A stretch of 64,000 nucleotides of DNA from assembly GCF_001307315.1 (NCBI RefSeq), contig NZ_LGUC01000002.1:1-64000 (forward strand), read 5' to 3'. The translations under genes were made by a program, and so were the position numbers. The DNA is from Halolamina pelagica. Lineage in GTDB: Archaea; Halobacteriota; Halobacteria; Halobacteriales; Haloferacaceae. Below are positions 57,485 through 64,000 of this stretch, in pieces. The notes below the pieces were generated by a model, which saw nothing but the letters and a program-made list of their open reading frames with translations, did no database searches and had not been told where the DNA came from. Numbering within the stretch: position 1 is the first letter of the stretch; every line of letters begins with the position of its first letter.

Positions 57485-58272
57485 TCGAGACTGGGCGCGG
57501 AGTGCGTCAGCGATCCCATCGAGATGACGTCCACGCCCGTCGCGGCGTACGCGGGGACGTCCTCGACGGTGATGCTGCCACTGGCTTCCGCGAGCGCGGC
57601 GCCGTCCAGCAGGTTGACCGCGCGCTTGGTCTCGGCGGGGGTCATGTTGTCCAGTAGGACGATGTCCGCGCCGGCGTCGGCAGCCTGGGTGGCGTCCACG
57701 GGCGATTCGACTTCGACTTCGAGTTTCGTGGCGAACGATTTTCGCTCGCGGAAATGCCGAATCGCCGATTCGAGTCCCATCTCGGCAACGTGGTTGTCCT
57801 TGACCATGACCATGTGCGAGAGGTCGAGGCGGTGGGTGTCGCCGCCGCCCGCGACTACCGCACGCTTCTCGACGCCGCGCAGGCCGGGCGTCGTCTTCCG
57901 GGTGGCCGCGATTTCAACCGCGTCGCTGACTTCGCGGGCGGCGTCCACGGCGCGCCGCGTCTTCGTCGCCACGCCGGACGCGTGCCCCGCGACGTTGACC
58001 GCGACGCGCTCCGCGCGCAGGACGCTCTGTGCGTCGCCTGTGGCTCGGAGGGCTGCGTCCCCGGGTTCGACGCGGTCGCCGGAGCTCACCACCGCGTCCG
58101 CGTCGCAGCCGAGGTAATCGAACACTGCGACTGCGGCGTCGAGACCGGCCGCGACGCCTGCCTCCTTCGCGATGAGGCGGCCCTCGGTGCTGCCGGGCAC
58201 GTCGTTGGTCACGTCGTGGTGGCCGAGGTCCTCGCGGAGCCAGCGCTCCACGTCCGCGTCAGTGACCGGCAT
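57457..58272 (-). CDS. nadC: Nicotinate-nucleotide pyrophosphorylase (carboxylating) NadC
   Basis: ATG 58272 (MPVTDADVERWLREDLGHHD), 271 aa, overlapping the nadB end by 14 nt. Signatures: EIAATRKTTPGLRGVEKRAV (QPRTase Arg/Lys/His), GGGDTHRLDLSHMVMVKDNH, VEVESPVDATQAADAGADIV and VDVISMGSLTHSAPSLDYSF. It converts quinolinate and PRPP to nicotinate mononucleotide, the last step of the de novo NAD pathway encoded by this operon. Frame intact. Confidence 0.9.
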   Translation of the reverse strand: MPVTDADVERWLREDLGHHDVTNDVPGSTEGRLIAKEAGVAAGLDAAVAVFDYLGCDADAVVSSGDRVEPGDAALRATGDAQSVLRAERVAVNVAGHASGVATKTRRAVDAAREVSDAVEIAATRKTTPGLRGVEKRAVVAGGGDTHRLDLSHMVMVKDNHVAEMGLESAIRHFRERKSFATKLEVEVESPVDATQAADAGADIVLLDNMTPAETKRAVNLLDGAALAEASGSITVEDVPAYAATGVDVISMGSLTHSAPSLDYSFSTSVA

Positions 58273-59839
58273 CCGGGGTCTCCGTGAGGTGGTGGCAGCC
58301 GACGCTCTCGGTGTGCTCCCGGGCCTGTCGCACAATCAGCAGTCCGACAACGGCGGCGTTCCGCAGTTCGTAGAGGTCGCGGGCAGTGCGCGTGCGAACG
58401 TACGCATCGACCTCTCCCTTCAGCCGGCGGAGCACGCCCTGCGCGCGTTCCAGGTCGTTGTGGGTGCGGCGCAAGCCGACATACTCGTCCATCACGCGGC
58501 GCAGCCGCCGGAACTTGTCGTCGGCAAACCCGGCGGGCAGGTCGGGGTCGCGATCAAGCAGTTCAGGCGGCTCGATTTCCACCGGATCCATGCCGACCGC
58601 AGCTTCGCCCGCACGCCGCCCCCAGACGAGGCCTTCGAGGAGGCTCGTGGACGCGAGCCGATTGGCGCCGTGGACGCCGGTATGGGCGCACTCGCCGACC
58701 GCGAACAGCCGGTCGAGGCTCGCGCGCCCCTCGGTGTCGACTGTGACGCCCCCGCAGAGGAAGTGCTCGCAGGGCGCAACTGGGATCCCGGCCTCCCAGT
58801 CAACGCTGCGCTCCTCACACGTGGTGGCGAGGTCCGGGAACTCACTCGCGAAGTCCAGCGGCGATACGTCGAGGACCACCTCATCAGTCTCCTCGCGTTC
58901 GGCTTCAACGGCGCGCGCGACAACGTCGCGGGGCGCGAGTTCGGCGTCCTCGTGGTAGTCGGGCATGAAGCGCTCGCCGTCCGCGTTCCGCAGGACTGCA
59001 CCCTCACCCCGCACTGCTTCGGAGACGAGGAACGGGTCCTCGTCGTCGTACGCGGTCGGGTGGAACTGCACGTACTCCATGTCGGTCACGTCGGCGCCGG
59101 CGAGGGCGGCCATCGCGATACCGTCCCCGGTAGAGCCGGCGGGGTTCGTGGAGCGACGGAAGAGGCTGCCGACGCCGCCCGTCGCGAGGACGGTCGTACC
59201 CGCGAACACGGGGGTGCCAGTCGTCGACTCCTCGCCAGTCTCGGGGTCGCGGTCGAGCAGCGCGCCCGCCACGAGCCCCTCGTCGGTAATCAAATCGAGC
59301 GCGGCGGTGTCCTCCAGAATCTCGACCTGGTCGTGGTCGTCGAGGTGTGCGAGGAACGGCCGGAGGATGTGCTGGCCGGTGCTGGCGTCCACGTGCAGGA
59401 TGCGGTCCTCCGAGTGCGCGGCCTCCTGCGCGTAGTCGAAGCCGTCGCCGTCCTCGTCGAAGGGTACGTCGAGCGTGTCCACGAGCACGTCCTCGATTGC
59501 CTCGGCGGCGTCGTTCACGAGTACGTCCACGGCCTCGGGGTCGGCTTCGCCGGCGCTCGCATCGAGGATATCCTGCTTGAGTTGGTCGGGGCCGCCTCGG
59601 GTGGTAGCGATGCCGCCCTGCGCCCAGTCTGAACTCGCGTGCTCGGGGCGCTCGGCCTTCGTCGCGACGAGCACGTCGGCGCCCTCGTGGGCGGCGGCAA
59701 GTGCCGCGGCGCAGCCAGCGATGCCGGAGCCGACGACGAGCACGTCGGCGCCCTCGTGGGCGGCGGCAAGTGCCGCGGCGCAGCCAGCGATGCCGGAGCC
59801 GACGACGAGCACGTCTGGGGTCTGGTGCTCCATCGTCAT
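58259..59839 (-). CDS. nadB: L-aspartate oxidase NadB, with an internal 23-residue duplication
   Basis: ATG 59839 overlaps the nadA stop (ATGA). MTMEHQTPDVLVVGSGIAGC opens the FAD Rossmann fold; DVLVVGSGIAGCAAALAAAH plus EGA is then repeated exactly (residues about 9-54). Without the duplicate the protein is 503 aa, normal for NadB. Downstream motifs are complete: SSDWAQGGIATTRGG, TTVLATGGVGSLFRRSTNPA, EYVQFHPTAY, GVHGANRLASTSLLEGLVWG. NadB oxidises aspartate to iminoaspartate. The second copy would insert an extra beta-alpha unit beside the FAD site, so function depends on whether the duplication is real. Confidence 0.85.
   Translation of the reverse strand: MTMEHQTPDVLVVGSGIAGCAAALAAAHEGADVLVVGSGIAGCAAALAAAHEGADVLVATKAERPEHASSDWAQGGIATTRGGPDQLKQDILDASAGEADPEAVDVLVNDAAEAIEDVLVDTLDVPFDEDGDGFDYAQEAAHSEDRILHVDASTGQHILRPFLAHLDDHDQVEILEDTAALDLITDEGLVAGALLDRDPETGEESTTGTPVFAGTTVLATGGVGSLFRRSTNPAGSTGDGIAMAALAGADVTDMEYVQFHPTAYDDEDPFLVSEAVRGEGAVLRNADGERFMPDYHEDAELAPRDVVARAVEAEREETDEVVLDVSPLDFASEFPDLATTCEERSVDWEAGIPVAPCEHFLCGGVTVDTEGRASLDRLFAVGECAHTGVHGANRLASTSLLEGLVWGRRAGEAAVGMDPVEIEPPELLDRDPDLPAGFADDKFRRLRRVMDEYVGLRRTHNDLERAQGVLRRLKGEVDAYVRTRTARDLYELRNAAVVGLLIVRQAREHTESVGCHHLTETPDAGH
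59669..59806. repeat. Perfect 69-bp tandem duplication inside nadB
   Basis: 59669-59737 is repeated base for base at 59738-59806, and the match runs 4 nt further left and 9 nt further right. The unit is 23 codons and keeps the frame. It spans the GxGxxG FAD-binding loop. Confidence 0.9.
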
Positions 59840-60959
59840 ACTTCCAGCATGCGGTCGAGCGCGACCTGCGCGAGTTCCTTCTCCTCGGGCGCCACCTCGA
59901 TGACGTTCCGCTCGCGGCCCGCGACCAGTTCTTCGAGCACCCACGTCAGGTAGTTCGGGTCGATCTGCCGCATCGCGTTGCAGTCCATGCAGGCGTCGCC
60001 GCAGAGTGGTAACACCTCCACCTCGGGTGCCAGCGGTCGAGGTGCTTCGCGAGGTGGATTTCGGTGCCAATGGCCCACGTTTCGCCGGGCTCGGCGTCCT
60101 CGACGGTCTGCGTGATAGTGGACGTGGACCCGACCACATCGGCGGCCTCGACGACCTCACGGCGGCACTCGGGGTGGACGACGACGTTCGCGTCAGGCCG
60201 GCGCTCGCGGAGATCGGCGACGTGCTCGGCGGTGAAGCGCTCGTGGACTTGGCAGTAGCCGTCCCAGAGGATAATGTCGGCGTCTGCGACCTCGTCAGCG
60301 TCCTTCCCCTCGGGGTCCCACGGGTCCCACTCGGCCGTCGAGTCTGCCAACCCGAGGCGGTGGGCGGTATTCTCGCCGAGGTGCTTGTCCGGCAGGAACA
60401 GCACCTTGTCGCCGCGCTCGAACGCCCACTCGAACGCGTCGGCGGCGTTCGAGGACGTGCACACCAGCCCGCCCTGCTCGGCGCAGAACGCCTTCAGGTC
60501 GGCGTAGCTGTTCATGTACGTGATGGGGATGATGGTCTGGTCGGGCGCGGCGGCCGTAATCTCGGTCCACGCCGCGTCCACTTGCAGGGCTTCGGCCATC
60601 CCCGCCATCGGGCACGAGGCCTCCATTGAGGGCAGGATGACGGACTGGCTGTCGTCCGTGATGATGTCCGCGCTCTCGGCCATGAACGTTACGCCCCCGA
60701 AGACCACGTAGTCGGCGTCGGCGTTCGCGGCCTCCTTCGAGAGCTGGTAGGAGTCCCCGACGAAGTCGGCGTGTTCGACGATTTCGCGGCGCTGGTAGTT
60801 GTGGCCGAGGACCACCACGTCGTCGCCGAGTGCCTCGCGCGCGGCCTCAATGCGCGCCGTCCGCTCGTCCTCGTCCAAGTCCCGGTACTCGGACGGGAGC
60901 TGTTCCAGATTGTCGTACTTGAAGAGACTCAGGTCCGTCTCGAACGACGCGGTATCCAT
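59836..60959 (-). CDS. nadA: Quinolinate synthase NadA, one frameshift
   Basis: ATG 60959 (MDTASFETDLSLFKYDNLEQ) is preferred to the upstream ATG 61007. A missing base near 60024 joins KHLDRWHP to EVEVLPLCGDACMDCNAM; 374 aa. The three 4Fe-4S cysteines are in PSMEASCPMAGM, GGLVCTSSNA and ACMDCNAM, with the dihydroxyacetone-phosphate site VVLGHNYQRREIV. It condenses iminoaspartate with DHAP to quinolinate. First gene of nadA-nadB-nadC, whose overlaps indicate tight coupling. Confidence 0.88.
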
Positions 60960-61073
60960 TTCTGTCACGTTGAGGTCACCGTAGTATTCCAGGATTCGGA
61001 TAGGCATTATGAAAAGATTTTGTGTTCAACACGGCTCGCCAGCGAGTTATAGTCTCTATACCGGTGGATTGCA

Positions 61074-61753
61074 TTAGTCCATCGCCACGGTGCTGTCGGC
61101 GGCCGGCTCCCTGGGTTGGTGAGCGCGGATATCGAGGCCCGCCAACGCGATCAGGCCGCCGACGAGTGCGACCGCCGCCAGCGGCTACGTCGCGTCCGCC
61201 ACCACCCCGACGCCGACCTTGGCCGGCATGCGTGCCTGCACCAGCACCAACGCCACCGCCGACAACACGGTCGCGCGCCCGGCGGTCTCTGCGCGCTCGT
61301 TCACGTACGTGTCCGGAAGAAGCTGGTCGAGCCGAGGCCGGCGCGGCGCGTGAAGCATGCCGGGACCGCCAGCAGCGGGACAGGAACGACAGTGCGTACA
61401 CCGCGCCGAGGCCGACCGGCGCGTGTCCGGTGTATCCAGCGCTCCGCCCCCACCTGCTCCCGGATGGCGCCGGACTTGTACGTCACGACGGTTGATACCG
61501 CTGTGAACCCAGCGTACAGCACGCCGTGCAGGGGCGTCACCTGCCCCCGCAGGAGGTCCGCGGACGCCGGCTGGATGTACACGCTGACGGTCCACCCGAG
61601 CGCGACCAGGGCGCCGGTCGCGAGGACGAACCTCTTGAGCGCCGGATGGTCGGCGGCGTCCCGGACCACTCCCAGGGCCTCCGGGGGCGTCAGGGCGTCG
61701 GTCGCCTCGCAGGTCTCGCTCGCGGGGATCATCGCAGCATGCAGTGTCGCCAT
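61074..61753 (-). pseudogene. MFS transporter, N-terminal half missing, several frame breaks
   Basis: The frame from ATG 61753 begins in the central loop of a 12-span MFS protein (PPEALGVVRDAADHPALKRF) and continues with spans RFVLATGALVALGWTVSVYI and LHGVLYAGFTAVSTVV. It then changes frame at least three times (YTGHAPVGLGAVYALSFLS, TYVNERAETAGRATVLSAVA, LAAVALVGGLIALAGLDIRA) to TAA 61074-61076. Spans 1-6 are absent. The hairpin leader sits 18 nt upstream, so the joint has placed a mobile-element leader before half a transporter. Confidence 0.6.
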
Positions 61754-61771
61754 GTCTGGACTTCACGGGGT

Positions 61772-61803
61772 CGCCCCCGCACCCCTGTCGGGGCGATAAA
61801 CCG
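61772..61803 (-). promoter_or_regulatory. Shared hairpin leader element, copy 8
   Basis: In gene sense: CGGTTTATCGCCCC-GACA-GGGGTGCGGGGGCG; stem CGCCCC/GGGGTG. It lies 18 nt before ATG 61753 of the broken MFS gene. Confidence 0.65.
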
Positions 61804-61843
61804 ACGCGAGAGGTGTCTCCCGAGGCGTGGCCGGCGACGCCAG

Positions 61844-62074
61844 TTAGGAGTCTGCGTGGGCGTCCGCCCCGGCTCCGTCGCCCGGCCGCGTGAGAAGGCT
61901 CACCTCTTCCAGGAGGTCTCTCGCGGTCTCGACTCGCTCTCGATCCGCGTCGTCCAATCGGTCGACGTCGAGTCGGTTGAGATTGCTGAGTATACGATGC
62001 ATCCGGTAGCCCTGTTTGAACTCTTGCTCCATCGGAAGCGCCTCGCCGCTCGCCGGCGCGGACAGACTCGCCAT
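61844..62074 (-). CDS. Small acidic helical protein, 76 aa
   Basis: ATG 62074 (MASLSAPASGEALPMEQEFK) or ATG 62032 (MEQEFKQGYRMHRILSNLNR). The core RLDDADRERVETARDLLEEV is a charged helix. It resembles small haloarchaeal DUF8103-type proteins from memory, without certainty. It reads toward the hairpin leader. Confidence 0.45.
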   Translation of the reverse strand: MASLSAPASGEALPMEQEFKQGYRMHRILSNLNRLDVDRLDDADRERVETARDLLEEVSLLTRPGDGAGADAHADS

Positions 62075-62109
62075 CGAGACTGGCGTCGGGCTTGCAGGAG
62101 CTGGCGGCC

Positions 62110-62152
62110 TTAACCAACGAACCTCGACGGTACTCGCAAGCTGTTGGTTAAT
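62110..62152. repeat. Long inverted repeat, copy 3 (TTAACCAAC / GTTGGTTAA)
   Basis: Arms 62110-62118 and 62143-62151, 24-nt spacer, 18 nt past the stop codon of the zinc-ribbon gene at 62171. Same element as at 33541 and 39061, about 23-29 kb away. Confidence 0.75.
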
Positions 62153-62170
62153 CGACGCCCAGCACTGGGG

Positions 62171-63132
62171 CTACTCGAGACTGGGTCCATAGCGAGCCGA
62201 GCCACACACCCGACACTCCCAGATCGGTTGCCCCGTCCACGCTTCATCCGGGACCGACTCGTGGGTCTTGAACCGATGGTCGGTCGCCCGTCCACAGTCT
62301 TGACAGTCGAGTTCCTGCGTCGTCGGTATCGACGACTCTTGCCGATCAGCCCCAGTTTCGCCGGCGGATTCGGTCAGCGCTATCGCTGGAACCAGCCACA
62401 CCGCGTCGTCGGCGTCGTCGAGGACCGCGTCGAGACGCGACGCGTCGCGGATGCCGTCCCCACGCTGGTCGTAGATCCGTGTCGGGCCCTGCTCCGGATC
62501 CTCCGACGCTTCCTGTCCGTGCCACCCAGTCCGGTCACGGGCGGCACTGAGAAGCCGCTCTCCCTCCGCTGAGGACACCTGTACCGCGTCGGGAAGTGAG
62601 GGCCATTGTTCGGCCAGCTGGCGCGCCGGCGCCTCGTCGAGGTCGTAGATGAGTGTGTGGTCATCGACGGCCGGCTCCGCCTCGTTAGCGGAGAGGAGGT
62701 TCGCCGCGGCGCCGCCCTTCGCGACGGCGCCGTAGAACGTGGTCGACTCGACGACCAGGTGGATGATGCCGAGGCACGTCGTCGACGCTGCCTCGTCCGT
62801 GCGAGTGGCGTCACTCCCGAGATGGTTAGTGAGACAGAACCGGCATTTCGTCTGGCCGTCTGGGACTGACGCCCCACAGGACCGGCACTCGCCATCGGCG
62901 GCCGTCGGCGCATCAGGGTAGCCACCAGCGCTCGTCGCGACGCGTTGCCGCCGGGGGCACCCTCACAGCCGTCGTCCAGCCTCGTGTCCGGAATGTGGGA
63001 CGCCTCGCCAGTCGGCCGCAGTTCCGCAAAGTCAGAATATCGACCATGCATCGGTTGGTGTGGTTTGTCCCGGATTCGTATTTCAACGTCAGGGCCAGTG
63101 TCCGCTCTGTCTCCCGTTTGAGTATGGGACAT
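62171..63132 (-). CDS. Double zinc-ribbon accessory protein, one frameshift
   Basis: ATG 63132 (MSHTQTGDRADTGPDVEIRI) with a GGTATAAG TATA box about 25 nt upstream. A break in the C5 run near 62955 is repaired to RRQRVATSAGGYPDAPTAAD; 320 aa. First zinc ribbon: GECRSCGASVPDGQTKCRFC (near residue 95). A central alpha/beta domain follows (CLGIIHLVVESTTFYGAVAK), then a C-terminal ribbon DCQDCGRATD ... WECRVCGSARYGP. Such proteins are frequent on haloarchaeal plasmids; role unknown. Confidence 0.6.
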
Positions 63133-63198
63133 GAACTATCTCATTCGAACATCTTATACCTCATGAGCAAGTAGATGGGAGTAGCAACTGGGGTCCCT

Positions 63199-63510
63199 AT
63201 GAGCAGTAACGACACCAAGCACGTGCAAACTGAACTGAACGAGGACGAATACGAACGCTTCCAAGAGTTCGCGCGAGAACACGGCCTCTCGCTCAAGGAA
63301 GCCGGCCACGAGGCGCTTATCGAGTGGATCGAACGCCAGCAGCAGGCTGACCCGAACGACCCGGCGTTCACAGTCCTCGACGACCTCGAGGACGAATCCC
63401 TCCCAGCGTCGGCGGCGACGGATGCCCGCGAGGAAGACGATCTCGTCGAGGAGTGGGACGACAGCGACGAATCGTTCACGCTCGCCGACGACCCGTCTGC
63501 GCAATCCTGA
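63199..63510 (+). CDS. Antitoxin partner of the PIN toxin
   Basis: ATG 63199 (MSSNDTKHVQTELNEDEYER), 103 aa. The N-terminal strand and helices (QTELNEDEYERFQEFAREHG, LSLKEAGHEALIEWIERQQQ) form a ribbon-helix-helix-like DNA-binding unit; the long acidic tail (EEDDLVEEWDDSDESFTLAD) would bind and mask the toxin. It precedes the toxin by 6 nt. Divergent from the zinc-ribbon gene over a shared TATA-containing region at about 63155-63165. Confidence 0.7.
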   Translation: MSSNDTKHVQTELNEDEYERFQEFAREHGLSLKEAGHEALIEWIERQQQADPNDPAFTVLDDLEDESLPASAATDAREEDDLVEEWDDSDESFTLADDPSAQS

Positions 63511-63516
63511 ATCCGG

Positions 63517-64000
63517 ATGGCTGAACCAGTCGAAACCCCGATTGGGACGATCACGCCCGAGCATTTTCGCCCGGGGCACGTCCGCCATCAGGTCGTCGTC
63601 GGGCCGAAGTTCCTGTACGCATTATTCAACCCACAAGATCAGATGCACGCAGTCTCGCGGGCGTTCATGACCTTTGTCCGCGACGGTGACCTCCCTATCG
63701 TCGCCTCATCGTCAACGATCACATCGTCGACGAGGCTGCCACACGGCTGAAAAAGCAAGCGTCGATGCGGAACGCTGCGTCGTTCCTGACGACGCTCGAC
63801 GAGAGCACGCTCTATCAGTTCGAATCCGTCTCCGAGGACGTTTTCGATGACGCCAAAGCAACGTTCGTCGAGTGGACGGATCTGGATGCGTCACTCACCG
63901 ATTTCACTGTTGCAGCCCATATGGACGCCTTAGGGGTCGATCACGTCCTCACGTACGACCGGCACTACGATGCGTTCGACGTGACAACGCTTCCGTATCG
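63517..64000 (+). CDS. PIN-domain toxin, one frameshift, cut by the window edge
   Basis: ATG 63517 (MAEPVETPIGTITPEHFRPG). One C missing near 63688 (CTCCTAT) joins DGDLPYRRLIVND to HIVDEAATRLKKQASMRNAA. PIN acids: Glu in IVDEAATRL, Asp in DASLTDFTVAAHM and Asp in VLTYDRHYDAF. The first catalytic position, usually Asp-Thr-Asn before FLYALF, reads VVGPKFLYALF, so the first Asp is absent. The C-terminus lies beyond 64000, with few residues likely missing (ends DVTTLPYR). Confidence 0.7.

Noticed and set aside
59669-59806. Tandem repeat as a CRISPR or satellite
   Set aside because: Only two units, directly abutting and in frame within nadB; no spacers.
63154-63588. Minus-strand frames opposite the antitoxin gene
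   Set aside because: The + strand antitoxin and toxin have coherent domains and a shared operon layout; the opposite frames are shadows.

Overview
The window is haloarchaeal (class Halobacteria). It is GC-rich outside a few islands, its proteins are strongly acidic, lipoproteins carry twin-arginine plus lipobox signals, and TATA boxes sit about 25-30 nt upstream of leaderless starts. Typical haloarchaeal families are present (NikR with CbiMNQO, PetD-like cytochrome b, TrmB, DUF5518, GIDE, VapBC, NadABC). No rRNA, tRNA or CRISPR array was seen.

Data quality shapes every call. About 30 genes are broken by one base, nearly always a base missing from a C or G run. Adding one base restores a full-length protein in almost every case (for example 216 aa VWA, 1090 aa HEAT, 726 aa Lut, 482 aa ThiC). 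This looks like homopolymer under-calling in a draft assembly rather than decay, so I annotate these as CDS and give the break point.

Layout. 1-7.8 kb: a + strand operon (coiled-coil protein, two unknowns, a giant HEAT-repeat protein) facing a small von Willebrand A protein whose domain appears circularly permuted, plus a tiny hyperbasic protein. 8-15.4 kb: a zinc-ribbon protein, then an unrecognised cluster (winged-helix-like protein, acidic-linker protein, divergent 524 aa orphan, two paralogous metallophosphoesterases, a TIM-barrel protein). 15.4-31.7 kb: chromosomal-type metabolism: DUF1684, CoA-disulfide-reductase-like enzyme, PetD-like cytochrome b, methyltransferase, NikR with a cobalt/nickel ECF transporter, acyl-CoA synthetase, flavin split-barrel protein, two lipoproteins, LutAB fusion and LutC.

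31.8-57 kb: a mosaic accessory region with truncated genes at its joints. It holds VapBC, ArdC-like, DUF932-like, an HNH nuclease, a TetR/hydrolase cassette with paired operators, a low-GC secreted-protein/metallopeptidase cassette, a membrane-tethered Mrr-like nuclease, a GIDE/membrane block, and efflux, TRIC, GGR-like and ThiC genes. 57.4-61 kb is a high-GC nadABC operon with a perfect 69-bp tandem duplication in nadB. 61-64 kb returns to accessory genes (broken MFS, zinc-ribbon protein, a second toxin-antitoxin pair).

Two repeat families tie the accessory region together: a hairpin leader upstream of many minus-strand genes, and a long inverted repeat (TTAACCAAC ... GTTGGTTAA) just past the 3' end of three genes. 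The strongest candidates for something undescribed are the permuted VWA protein with its HEAT partner, the twin-phosphoesterase cluster, and the shared leader element.
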